DNA of 64,000 bases from Stratiolaelaps scimitus (taxonomy: Eukaryota; Arthropoda; Arachnida; Mesostigmata; Laelapidae), in assembly GCA_019614645.1 (NCBI GenBank), contig JABWDB010000038.1, forward strand, positions 2,666,001-2,730,000, given 5' to 3'. This document shows positions 48,432-62,400 of the stretch, one piece after another (the stretch's first letter is position 1; every line of letters starts with the position of its first letter). The position numbers were made by a program, and so were the translations under genes. The notes under the pieces are model-generated. The model saw nothing but the letters and a program-made list of their open reading frames with translations. It made no database searches and was not told the DNA's origin.

Positions 48432-49661
48432 CTTTACATCGTTGAGCTTAGCAGCCAGCATAAGGCATGCACCAGCGCAGAGTTTTCTGTTCGACTTATT
48501 TATTAAACATTTGAGCACAAGTTTTTCGTAGAACACATATGAATGTGCTACAGTAACTAAGTCGACACCGCACTCACAATTGGCAATCTTGAACATCTCT
48601 CTTTTCAGTGAGCGTAATTTGCTCAGGGTCAATCGTATCTTAGGAAACTTCTCTCGAAATTTATCGTTAAGTTCCTTCTTGAGATCGGACGGCTTCACGT
48701 AATAAATTATAGAGGCGATGTAAGACGGAAAGGTTAGCTGTGTAGAGTGTCTTCCAACAACTAACTCTGGAGAATCGAGAAAATGTGGATCGTAAGCACT
48801 GTCACACATGCAGAATACAGACCCAAGCGATAGGGCAGATTCACTCGATAACGGGTCGGCCGTTTCCATGGCTCGAGCTTGTATTGTTTCTTTATCTTCT
48901 AAACAGATTGGGCAAGAGTGTCTTTGAAGAAGACCCGCGAAGGAGAGCTCTTGATCTCCACCAAGGCCGCGTAGACCCAACATTGAGAGAATATCACCGG
49001 AGTCACCGTTGTCGGATATGGTGGATAGCTGTCTGTTGGCATTTTTCCTCGTCGACTCTAATCGGCTTTGGCCTCTTTTTATATACGGAAGAGCGGAAAA
49101 TACAACAACTGGTGCCTTCTTTGACGACATTACGTAGATGCGGTCTTCGCGGTGGTGCGATCGCGGAGGTCGAAGTTCTAACGAACTAGAGTTATTCGAA
49201 CAATCTGAAAAGCTACCTGAGTAGTGGCGTTGCCTTGCGGTAGTTAAGCTCTCACACGACCCGTTTCTGCCATTGGTATTCAAGTTAGCATTAACAGGGT
49301 TCGATACTTTTTTGCTGCGTAGTCCAGAAAGCGAACTAAGACGAATTCTGGGTTCCACAAAGCTTTGCATCCGATTCCGTTTGTCTGGGGGGCTCCGATG
49401 AAAGAGTTTCTCTTCACTGGTAGCAGAAATATGATGATGCCGCTCTTTATCGGTTGCTGTTATGAAACTGTGACTATCATCATCGTTCACATGACTGATC
49501 CTGTCTTCCGGAGGAAACTGAAATGGTCTGCTAGGTTCCACTTGAGGCAAGAAGTGCCCTAACATGGTATCTCGATGCGATCCATCGAGCGAGATATTGC
49601 GCAGAAACACTAGTGCCTCAAGGTGCCGTTGACGAAAATTCTCCAGAACGTGCGCCGACAT
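48432..49661 (-). CDS. CABLES (Cdk5 and Abl enzyme substrate) family, 5' coding exon
   Basis: An adaptor that links cyclin-dependent kinases to Abl-type tyrosine kinases. The frame of 410 codons starts at Met 49661; the open frame extends 27 codons further up but lacks family features there. An early block EALVFLRNISLDG is the CABLES N-terminal signature. A low-complexity middle follows, including RRGQSRLE and QLSTISDNG-like stretches. The start of the cyclin-like domain is clear: YVKPSDLKKELNDKFREKFP, LTLSKLRSLKREMFKIA and KSNRKLCAGACLMLAAKLND. The exon ends at a good donor (GTAAAG|GTGGGT at 48432). The last part of the cyclin box, about 70 residues including the family's FEFPVLVALEFALHL block, should lie in further exons at lower coordinates, but I could not find them. 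Either the intron is long or the gene is truncated here. Confidence 0.85.
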
Positions 49662-52600
49662 CCTGCAACTTCTGTTTGTATGCCTGCAACATTTAATATC
49701 AATATTAGTTATACATACACATACTGTAACGCACGTATCCACAACTTATCCATTAACGACACTTGCAATAATTATGATAAGAGTCCCTTAAAAATTAACC
49801 ATCTTGCACTGCATAATATAAATGATCATGGCTGTTATCCTTTGCCCTAGTTTTATATTCTACTATGCTTTATATTTCGTAGTAACGTAATTGAAACTTG
49901 CTACACATTTTAGGGGGTTTATAGCAAAACTCACGTTTCCAAAATAAACAGATGATTATAAAGTTAATGTGTTTCTTAAGCCAAGTATGTTACTGGAATT
50001 CGCTGATAATTGGCGAAGTTGATACGCTCAGCTGCCTGAAGCAACCCGCAGTGCACAGCGATCTAAGTAGAAAAAAATTAAGGTCACTCAGACCCATATC
50101 ATTTTTGTTGCATTAAATAGTACAACTGGTGATGTAAATATGCAAATGCCAATTTGCTCAACGAAGTAGTAGATTGCAACATTAGGTATAGTAGCTCCAG
50201 TCTGTCATTATATACCTATTGAGAACCTCCCTAAGGGGTAGTTTCATTGCTAATGTCGAGGGGGAATACCTATAAATCCCAAAACTCAGCAGCATTTCAA
50301 GGCGCGCTGTTTGGACAGCATAATATATATCAAGAGTTTATTTTTGCCAAAACTGAAACAGATTGAAGTTACTTCACAAGGACAAAAAGATAAGCGAGAA
50401 AGCCTGTTATCAGTGACCCTCTATGGATCGTAAACGGTGTGTTCAATATATTAACGAGACGCAGGTCACATTTTTGAATAAACTGATTATTTGAATGAAT
50501 GAAGTAGAGAGAATCATCAAGCCGTGTAACAACAATTGTCTTTAGAACGGGATGAGGTTGTCTGTCTAAATGAATCGATTACGACAACTCTTCTGAAATA
50601 AGTTTTCTTACTAGTGATGTCAGGAAAATAACATTGATAGTAATTTTGCAATTAGGCGTATGAACATTTGACGCGATCCACTCGAAATTCCAATATGTTC
50701 TTTAGTCGGTTGTCTTTTGAGAGGCGTATGTCAAGGATAAGAAGTGCGCATTGATATTTTAGGAGTCAAATGTTTTCACATATACATTATTTAAAACACA
50801 TTCGTCATTTGTCACTTTAAATGCAAAATATATAGTTTGACTATTATATTCGATATAATATACTATTGTTATTACTGGACGAATTAGAATTTAACATGAA
50901 TGCATATCTAAACGATTTCTTCAATAATGTGTGCTTCCCGCTCGTTGATTTCTTATTTAAAATTAGATTATAATAAAATTGTTTTCATACTTTCTCGAAA
51001 TTAACTCTGATTAACATTGTTCTGTATGCTGTCAGAATCGAGATGCTATTCTACGACAACCCTCACTGAAATTAAATACCAACTCAGAAAAAGACTATCG
51101 CAGAAAAGGTTATTGAAACAAAGAGATTTGCGAGAGATAATGACATGCCATATCGTCTCACACGTTGTCCGAAAATCCAGTTTTGATATTAGGAGCTTGT
51201 CAGCTTAGAGCTATTCGAATAATTTTTGAATTCCCAGACGCCAAATCAGAATGTTGTCATTGTATGCAATTATTTTTGTTGCAGCAGCTCACAGGCCGTA
51301 GAAAGGCACAGTCCTACGCGCGGGATCATGCCAATCGAGTTGCCGGTTTCCTTCCGTTAAGGAACAAATATTCCACTATTAGTACTAGGTATAAATAAAT
51401 GGTGCTTATTCAAGCTTTTTTAACACCACCATTGTCAGTGGAGGCCTATTTACTGGTTCGTGTTATGTTAAATGGTCGATCACGCGCGTTAACATGGATT
51501 GACGTATATTTTTGCTCGTAAATCACTAACTCTGACATTGAAATCGAGCGCGTTCTAGTTCCATGCTCATACAGAATTATAAATAACACTAAGAAGTTAT
51601 AGGAAATCATACCAAATGCTTAAGTGGAGTTCTGGGGAATTTCCTCGGGAAAGTTGTCCGTTAAAAGCAGTTCTCGTATGCCGCAATTTGATTAGGCACT
51701 GTGGTCACTCACTATGATCAAAGGTAGTCGTTGCCTCAGCCACAGTTCTGAGGCTTAGAGAGGAATGGTTCCGACACCTGGTGCCTCTCTATTGAACTCC
51801 AATTTATAAATTAACATCAAAATGCACATATGTGTTGGCGATACTTAAAATGTCTTTTCATTGCTATTATCTACTAAGAAACAAATTAATATTCTCTTTA
51901 GTGGTGCGTTAATATTTATATCGGAATAATTCCTATATGTCGATGTTTACAATCCACAAAGCCAGCTCTCACGGATGATTTTAATGTTTTCCTGGTCTTG
52001 GGAATGCGCAGGATCGGTTAGCTGTAATGCATACCTTCATACCATATTTCGCTAACAATGATACGTATTTTGTGAATCATTTTATTCCGCCAAAGCGAAT
52101 TTTGAAGTGTGGCGCGCCCCGGACGGTCCACCCACGTTAAACCAAAACACTACAAGAAAGGCGTGTTACTAGAAACACAATAAGACCATTCAAGGAGCGA
52201 CAGACCAGACGAGAACGCCTTATTCATCTTCACGGTTAGAACGGTCCCTAAAGTTCTTGGTTTTTTGGTGATATTTTCCATACAACGGAATCCAACCGTA
52301 AGTCGATAAGTTACAGCCGATGTCCTTTCAACCATTACTCGATCTTAAATTGCTTCGACAGCGTCCGCTAACTGGGCAACTTTCTTTCCCCACTACAGCG
52401 AAAAAATAAGTCAATCTTGTACAATGCAAACCTATGGCATTTGACGATTACAAATATGGTAGATTTGTTCTACGATTGGTGCTATTCTCCTTCGCGTGAA
52501 CGTTGTTTTACGCCATTTTACTTGAAAGCATTTCGTGTCGTTTTATCTGTCCTAGCTTTTTTAGTCATTGGCTGTTGAAATTTTATCATTTTAGAGGCAG

Positions 52601-53394
52601 CAAAGAGAGGTAGTTGCAGTCTAAGCCGTTTTATATTTAAAACCACGCACGGCCGTTATTAGGCAGTTTCGCTTTTACATTTACTTTGTCTTGGCTTATA
52701 GCTGCGTAAACAAACGACGACCTATGATGCTTTGTTCATGGATTTCTTCATGGCTTGAATTTAGTTTGAAGTTTCCTTCTGGTGCAGCACAAATCCCAAA
52801 CTTTTCTGGGCCAAAAGTGTCTGTATCTCAACATGCATTGAGTAACGTCTACCTACACCATTTGAAGGTCAACAAAAAGGCTCAATTTGATACTCTGCCC
52901 TGTAGACAATGTCACACTTGTTTTTCCTGAATTACAGTAGCGTGATGTGCTTGAATAGTCGCTTGTATGCCTTGGTCGCACTGACGAAGACGTTTTTTTT
53001 ACTTAAACACAGCCTGTGAGGAATTAATAACTCTTTGTGGAGGGCCCCTTTAGGGTCACGCCGTCTACGGTTGGTATAGAACCATAGTTATAGATCAGTT
53101 CAAACTCAGCAGAATAAACCCGAATCAAAGCTATTATATGCTCCAACAAAATTGTGAGCTCTATGCTCATGTGGAGTACGATGATTATTGAAGAAATAAA
53201 CCAATGTATCCTTTCGGATTCAGTCTTACGTTTTCTGTAACTACTATCACACTAATTATCCACACTCTGCATGTTAAATAATGTCCTATGAGCCCATAAC
53301 ATTATTGCCCATTCATTGAAATATTCAATAGAACGTATATTGTGTATAGTTGCCTTTCCAACATTCACAACTTGTAATTCTTTTCTTAATTCAG
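49662..53394. other. Intergenic between CABLES and ILK
   Basis: These two genes are divergently arranged and 3.7 kb apart. The region is AT-rich and has no convincing exon or repeat. It should contain both promoters. Confidence 0.45.
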
Positions 53395-53442
53395 GTCCCT
53401 TCGGCACTTCTCATCGACGCAGAACATTGCGCGGAATTAGCA

Positions 53443-56400
53443 ATGGAAGATATTTTCTACTGGTGTCGCGAGGGAAATGCGTTCCAGGTGCGCGTGTGGC
53501 TGGAGGATACCGAACATGACATGAACCAAGGGTAAGTTTAGTCTCTGTAAAACATTGCTGTTATATTTTGAGCTACGAAATTTCGAAAGTAGAAAGATTC
53601 ATTTAACGAATTTTGGATTATGTTTGGGCTATTTTGCACGCTCCTCATTATTAGAGCGTCTCACTATGCGTATCACCAATATCAACAGCGTAGCAAGTTT
53701 TCAAATTTTTTTCCTCTTTAGCAGTCACTTAGTGCGGCCCATGGACTTTGTTATACTATCTAACATACAAAAATCTCTTCGTACTAGGTATCGTCAAATA
53801 GTTTGAAAGAAAGGTAAATTTAGGATTTCTGAACAAGTGTACCTAACCTTTCCGCTCTCATAGAGGTTGTCAATTGGGAGTGTAGGTTCTTCCGAAAATC
53901 AAACATATTTTCGTAGAATGCGTTTTTGTGCGAAGGTGTACTAACGGACAATGCATTTCTACGAAATTGCACCGATGTGTGAAGATGAACTTTTTATTTG
54001 GATGCAATAATTCACCAGACTTGCGTGTGTACAAGTATGTTATATATAACGGATGAGGGGAACATAGGATAAGACGTGTATCTACAGTTGAAAAAAAAAC
54101 ACTCCGCAGTTGTACTTTTGTTCGCCGCCTGCTCTGCCCTACATATATATATATATATATATATATATCCACGGAAAGAGCCGTTTATGCCTTAGTTTGC
54201 ACAACAAATCCATTTGTTGCTATCTTGTGCTTGGATTAGGTCATCGTTTCAATAATATCCTGCTCTCATTCGGGATTGCGCTCCATTTATTAAACATGGC
54301 TTTATTATTCAATTAAGAGGATATTGAAATTTCATATTGTAATATCGATAGTGACTATTTTGTTCAAAACTTGGTCAAGAACTACTTTTTCACTCACCCA
54401 GGCTATGGGCAAGGCAGAAGAATAGGTCCTTGCAACGAATAAGTCACTGCCTCTGCGTTTGTTGCCGGAGATAGCGGGTTTAAATCTTGTTGTGGGAGAT
54501 TTAGTGCTCGACGGGTAAAGTTTTCTCTGGGAGTATATATAAACTATAATCTATAAAGACCAAGTCTATCATCACAGAGTTTTAACCCGCGGTGTCTGCT
54601 GGGCCTTCTGGGTAGAGCTTACTTACTTATTTATTTATATACAATATGTACATTGTATGTACAATTGTGTATGTAGCTTACTTACTTATTTATTTATATA
54701 CAATATGTACATCAAAGGGCCTCCTATAATTCCTTACGGCCATCCAGATTTCCGAGCATTAATTTTTAATTAATGTATTCTGAAAGTTCTGCTTTGAAAT
54801 TTCTGTGATTAATTCAGTCTTTGTAGAAATGGAAGGGTAACACTGGCTAAACAACAAACGAACTCGTTAACGCGAGCCGCGTCGCTAAAGATAAATTGAT
54901 CTCTGCCTATACTGAATACGCAACTGGATATGTGGGGACCTTAATTATTAAATAATACATTATAATTGTCGTAACAATTGTCTAATTGCCGTAACAAAAA
55001 ACTAATTGTCTAATTGTCGTAATAAAAAACGTTTCAGACATTTTCTTTAGGGCTGTATTTCTGTAGACCTTGGATTTCAGCAAATTGCTATAGTTTTCTG
55101 GTATGGTCTGCGATAAGATATTTTTGTAAGCATTCTTACATTGGTTTGATGTACTGCTGCTAGGGATTTCCTTTAGTGTTTCTCAGTGTCATTTTCTCTT
55201 ATCATTCTTGGTAACTCAATTTTGTGACGGTCCTAAGATTTTTGGCTTACAGTCGTTCTGAGTGTACATCTATCATAAAGTATAATAACTAGAGTTGGCC
55301 TTGCCCTTTTCACTCCCACCCCCTGAAAATCCCCCACCGCCATAGGATTATAGCCCCCGTTCGGTACCTACACAACGATGCCAAACATGACTCATTTGGA
55401 AGAGGGTAAACACCCGAAAAAGACCCCCTAAAGAAACGTAAGTCATTGTCGGACGGACGGACACCTCGAGCCTTAATAAAGAATTTAAAAAAAGAGTGCA
55501 GCATGTGCCAGACAGGCTTTGCGCAGACAGGCATTCACAGTAGGGGCAAGGTCCTTATTACATTTTATGTTTTCCAAGGTGTCATCCTTCTGGGAAAGGT
55601 CTACAGAATGACGATGTAAAGGTTCTCTAATATTTCGCCACTCCGAAATCATAACCTCTTCCTTCCTTACGGGTAGTACCTAAATACCCCACTAAAGGTT
55701 TTCTTACAAAAATAGGCTAAATATTCATAGCCACACATACTTTTCACCTGTTGCTGCCAATGTAACGTGTATTCAAAGACGTTCTATATATTCCATTTAT
55801 AGTATTCGTTACTTAACATAGATTTAGACATCAATAATTATGTAATCTGAGATACGTGCCTTCTAGTTTACCAGTTTATTTATGAACTTGTCTATGACGC
55901 GGCAATGCTCTGGGTTCGTACTTTTCTCAACAACTCTGGCACCCAGTCCTATACTTGGGTAACTCGGGAACCCCTTTTTCACCACTGCCGTTACACGTGG
56001 GCAACAACTTTAGCATTGCAGGAAGAATTTCGCTGTTTAAGCCAAGAATTCATATGTGGATGGGATTTGAATTTTTTTGTGTTCGTTTCGACCAAAATTT
56101 GGGCACACTGTGCTGTATGAATATTACATTTGGAGAACATGATTTGACCCTTTGAGAACAGACTTTAAGAAATCTGTGTACTTCTAGTGTATCTTGTGTT
56201 CGTCATGCAGTTACTTCTTGACGACCATGACGTCGATATAATCGGTCCGCCACCGACTTCGATATTGGTGTGGCAAGCCAAATCGGGACATTCTGAGCGA
56301 TTTCGAAAACCGATACTCCTATTCTCAATGGTCAACTTTTTGAATATAGCTGGCACGAAGCATGCTTCTTACCATCTGTCTTGATACACATGTTTAATTA

Positions 56401-59400
56401 TATTTTAGTGCTTCAATAGCATCCGTAGCTGTAGCAATACGAAAGGGCAACCTTTACTTGCATTATATAAACTTGCGGTTTTGCAATCAAATTTACATCA
56501 GGGCACCCTATAGAATATGCGCTATATTCTGGCTATATAGCTGCCCTTCGACATAAACGATGCCGGAGGGAGGTTAATTTATCTTCATAAATACTCCGTC
56601 TAAGCTGGAATATCATTTGTTTTCTTGTCATGGAGGCCCACAGCATACGTAAATAATGACCCGAGCTTTAAATGCATACGTATTTTTACAATGTTTCCAA
56701 TAATTAAATACATATAAATTTATCGTTGAACTCTTCTTGGCATGTGTTTAATATTACCTATACGATTGACGACGTATGACAAACCAAAATATGTGAAATT
56801 CGTACCAGTGTGTGAGGCTCCGAAACAGTGAGACATTTTTTGAGTTCCTGCATATAAAAAGCAGACGCGGCAACGTAGCTTATTCTCCCAAGCCAAAGAG
56901 TATCCACAAGAAAGTAAAATCCATGTGGACTATGCATTCGTTTCCGTTTAATGTGCCCACTGCCTACGAAAAAAAAACAAAATGTGTGCTGAGTAATCAT
57001 ATTTACCGATGCTGCGGGCCTCCCTAGTTCTAATTCAAGAAAGCAGAAAATCGGCTTCCTTGAACAAATTAGATCCGTTTATTCTCTATTATTTTATACT
57101 CTATTTAGAGCTACCGTCACACTTGGAGTATTTACCAAGGTGTGTTTTGAATGAAGCATTTTGTGTAAGATTGCATGGATCGCACCCATACATAGGTTGC
57201 CTTTGTCTGTCCGGATCGGCCTTCCCAGGTCAATTTTGAGGAGTCTCAAACGAAGCCACTGATGCTGTTTCAGGCGTGCCTCGCTCAACATTACGGACAG
57301 CAGTAACTACTAACAGCAACCGCCACAACGAACCACTAGCAACAACTTCTACTCCGGCTGCCTCTAACAGCTGGAACACCAACCACCCATCAATTAGTTG
57401 CCTGTGGTTAATGAAGCGTGCCTCCGTCAAGCACTCATACATTTATTTAAAATTTCACTATCATTGAGACCAACCCGCAACTGTACCACAAGAGAAATGT
57501 CCGCAAGGAATATATGACGGTTTATAATATGCTCCCGGATCTGATGTAGTGACGTGAGATTATTATGTGCAAATGACGAGTGAATCAATGATTTGAAGAC
57601 TCGTATATTGGCTATATTTATCTCATTTATGTACATTGGGTGTATACACGGGCCCCTGCTGAATTTTGTGAGAAAACTGAATGTACCTATTGTGAAAGGG
57701 AACCTTCACATCGTTGAGTTCCGGTTCGATGTTTATAAACGTTTTGGCAGAAACCGTCTCCAGCTATCTGCTCACTTATGGAAGAGGTTGCCGTGGCCCG
57801 TAAGAGCTGCAGTGCGTGGCTCTAGCATCTCGCTTGAGAAGAGGAAACGACGGAAGGAGACTCTACAAGCGCAGTACAATAACCACCTTATTTTAGGGTG
57901 AGGGAAACCACGGGAGAGACGAGCATTGCGATGAGCAGAGCTGAGAGGATGCTCAAGCCGTGCGTGAGCGCATAACAAAGGGATGTTAGTGGTAGCTTTC
58001 CACGGTCAGAAAGAGGTGAACAGTACCTGCCATTAAAATTGTGCAGTGGTGAACATCGTCAGTGGGTGTAATTACAGAGAAAGCCATACAGAGATTACAC
58101 ATGTTAGTGATATAGTCATATTGTATATATGTCTATGGCACGGTGTGGCGTGCTATAAAGGAATAGCTATGGTGGGTAAACATATGCAAGACGATGAACT
58201 TCCTGGCAAAGATGTTGCCAAAGAGTTCTATGCTCGCTATGAGCCGAAGGAGATACTAGGAAGAGGAGTGAGCTCAACTGTGCGCCGCTGTGTAGAAAAG
58301 GATACTGGTCGCGAATTTGCGGCCAAGATAATCGACGTGTCAAGCTCGGATGCCACAAATGAGTCCTCATTTCTTGAAGCAACCCGCCGAGAGATTTTAA
58401 TTTTGAGACGCGCGACTGGCCACTCGCATATTATCGAGCTGCATGACGTTTTCGAATCGACGACATTCATCTTTCTGGTGCTTGAGCTGTGTCCTCACGG
58501 TGAACTCTTTGACTACTTAACCTCGCTAGTGACCTTGTCTGAGAAAAAGACTCGTCACATTATGCGTCAGCTTCTGGATGCTGTGGCATTCATTCATGAC
58601 CATGGCGTCGTGCATCGCGATATAAAGCCTGAAAACATTTTGCTTGATGAAAAATTCAATGTCAAGATTACCGACTTCGGTTTTGCTACCGAGGTATCCG
58701 ATGAAACCGAACGACTTCGGGAACTGTGCGGCACACCCGGCTACCTTGCACCGGAGCTACTGAAAGCTTCGATGTACGAGGGCGAGGCTGGCTACGGTCG
58801 TGAAGTCGATGTGTGGGCCTGTGGAGTGGTAATGTATACTTTGCTAGTAGGATTTCCACCCTTTTGGCACCGCAAGCAGATGATTATGCTACGAGCTATA
58901 ATGGAAGGCCGTTACGAATTTAAATCGCCTGAGTGGGATGACGTAACTGATACTGCTAAGGACCTAATACAGGCAATGTTAACGGTTGATCCGGAGAGGC
59001 GCATCACTGCTCATCAGGCGCTTCAGCATTCTTTTTTCGGTGGTGTATCAGGAGAAAGCCAACGAGTGTTCAATGCAAGACGAACCTTTCACCTCGCATG
59101 TCTAACAGTGCGCGCTATGATCCGAATACGCCGACTGAAGTTTACACCGGAACTGATTACTACGGACATCGTCACTCGTGAACCCTATCGCATACGTACA
59201 CTACGCAAAGCCGTTGATGCTTGCGCGTTCCGCGTATACAATCACTGGGTCAAGCGTGGCGAAGTACAGAATCGAGCAGCACTGTTTGAAAACAGACCAA
59301 AATGTGACCTTCTCAATATAATCAACAATTCGTACAATGACAACAAGGAAAACATTCCAGGTTTCATACGAAGAGAACAAGATGTTGTCAGCTGAATCTT

Positions 59401-62400
59401 GAATGACCACATATGCATCGCCATATATGTCGTCCACCCCCATCTCTAACAGTCTCTGCTATCATAGCCAAATCTACATAACAAAGCCTGCTCAACAGCG
59501 GGGATTGTCCTGCGCTTCCAGATTGGCGGGTTATGTACGCTAAGCGACTCAATAATACTGTAAACGTTTCGAAGGAACATCGAACACTGAGTATGTTCAA
59601 GGATCAATGAATAATTTAATAACAAAATTGGCAATTGTGGTAAAGCGAACGCACCCGACGTGAGCTTATAGTTGCAACTCACGACAATGTAATTACCGCC
59701 TAGACAATTGAGATAGGTGTAGTTAATGATATAATTTATTTCCTAGTATTGTTTATGAGCGTAGAACTATATCCTATTTAGTAGACGTAATGAGACTAAA
59801 GCGTATTGATAGTTTGTTTGGTTAAATTTTAAGCTCATGGAACTTGTAGAAGATTAAATTGATATAGCATTGACATTTTGTATTTGTTGGCATTTATTTA
59901 TATTATTTGGACTTGTCCTGGAACTCATTCCCATGGAAGTACATAAATACGTTTCTAAATATACGGAACGGGAAAGGCAAAAGTTGACTCACATTTGAGC
60001 ATTGGGTGCAGTCTACAGTTAGAACAAAAGTCGTTGTCATACACCTCAAACAGCATCTGTTTCAACTATAAACCTATATTGATCTTTTCGTACTCTGTAC
60101 TTGTCAACAATTTGTTAATTATCCATGTCAATAGAACCTTCGAACCGAATAACTGGTTCATGTTTTATATAGTCATAATCCTGCCAGAGTGACGGATGCC
60201 TGACTGTGGATCAGGTATGTGTTACCAAGTTAGAGAGAACGGAATAGTGCATTAACAAATCTGTGTATTTTTGTGCTCCTGAGGATGTAAACTTTTTGGG
60301 GACAAGCCTTAGTGATCACAGTGAGTGATAGACGTGTCTACTAAAATGATACAAACGAATGTCTTAATAATATAGAGCGCTCGTCATCTTTCAAGTAATT
60401 TAATCAAAGAATAATAAGCGAGTTTCTGCAAGACCAGTGTGCATATGAATATATTAAGTATTAAAAATGCATGTTAACAAAATACGTCTGATGCTTTGCT
60501 AATACATAGTAGATCTAAATCAACCCAAATCGATAATTTACCCCTTAGATATTTATTATTTAAAAAAAACTTCAATAAATATGCGGTTGGTAGTGTACAG
60601 TATTGTAATTGTAAACTATTTAATAAAAACAGGCGTTTTTGAAACATTATAGAGGATTCGTCTGTTCACTGATGTTTTTCATTAATATCGGTTTAAGCGT
60701 TAGGAGCAGGACCAAGACGGGGCCATTGATATAACAATTACCTCTATGATATCTTCATCGATTATGCTGATGTTGTTTACGTTAGTCCGAAGAACGTAAA
60801 CGAGTTGACCATTTTCTAGGGTGTTTTATGAAAACAGAGCAGGTCAATATTTGTAAGGTTTCACCTCTTACTGAGCCTTATAACTTCAGCTTAGCTTTGT
60901 TCATTTGCTTTCTCACGATACATATGTGATGAAATAATGAAGTTATTTTTTTCCCTGTAGCACAATTGTTTGACGCTTCTGTTCTTTTATTGTTTATTAT
61001 TGGAACAAAGGGCCAACAATTGTGTCCGGACACTGTGTGTAAACAACATTTGGGTATATTAGTGAGTATGCCCATGAGCCAGAGGCTCGGTGGGGGCAAA
61101 GTGGACCAGAGAAGTCCTTTGTAGACAGTTTGATGATGGCATAAACAAGAGCCATTGACAAAAAATGATGGCCACGCCAATTGGATGGAACAATAATATA
61201 GAAAAAAGAAAATTTCTATAACTAGAGACTAGAATTTTGCGAGACTAGTGGCGTGAACATGAGACAATAACTACAGTTGCAACGAGGAGACTACGTTTGC
61301 AGGTGTAGGAAAAAATAGAATAAAAAGGCACGTGTCATTATTAAAGGCTTAATTGGATAATAAAAGTAAGATTAATTTAGGTAAAGGTATAAGGTACTAG
61401 TGAGATTTTTGGAATGGACGTAATAATATTACGGGGGCCTTTAAAATGAATCGTGAATACATTCTACTATCCACCCAGGCCACTGCACTGAGAGGATAGT
61501 GCAGTGGCCTGGGTGATTAGCTCTTCAATGAGATGTTTTTCAGGACAAATTTTAATTGGGGCATGGATGTGTTTAACGAGCGGATCCGTAGTGAGTTTCA
61601 AAGGAGAGAACTACGCACTGCAAAAGTATTGCGACTTGTGTTTTCTTTTACAAGGCCCGAGTAATTGTAGGTTAGTGGCACTGTCCTGAATGTTATTCTA
61701 GGAGGCAACCAGGCAAGCGACGTTCTGGGTGATCCCATACCTACTGCAGTAGGTAAAAGTAATGTGAACATGGAAAGGTAAAATGTTGTCGGAAAATTGG
61801 TGTGGAGGATTCGAGGGGAGAAATGCGAATAATGGATCTAAGAGCGAGTTTTCTGGGAACGAGACTCGGCGTGATGTGATTGGCATAGATGAGACCGAAA
61901 TATTCAAGATCATAAGAGTTTCAGAGGTAAAAATGGCATGATACAGGAGTGGGCAGCAGCTAGGCTTCACGACCCTACGATCCCGATTAATGCCAGCTAT
62001 GGAACCTACCAATTTTGGTCTGAGACTAGAGAGATGCGTTGTTCGTCTGAGTTGATCGTCGAGAAGAATATCTAGGAAGCGAGTTACCGTAGGACTTACA
62101 ATAGGTGTGCCTCGAACATTTATTGCACCCCTCGAACCATCGCACCAGAAGGACTGAGAGAGGGGCGAATGTGTGAGAATGTAGACTTGGAAACATAGAG
62201 GGAGAGACAGTTTAGTTCAACCTTAGTTCCCTGGGCTAAGTTATTTACTGGAAGAGAGCATGCTTGATATGACTGCGATGCGACATGAAAGACTGCGCAA
62301 GTTTCGCGGCAGCTCCGAAGAGATTATAAGCGTGGAGTTTCTTGAAGAGAATAATCAGGCTGACAGAGTCAAAAGCCTTACGTGATACTTTTTATGAAAC

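Noticed and set aside
58046..58168. Upstream 41 codons of the PHKG frame
   Set aside because: Not family-like; Met 58169 gives the usual N-terminal length.
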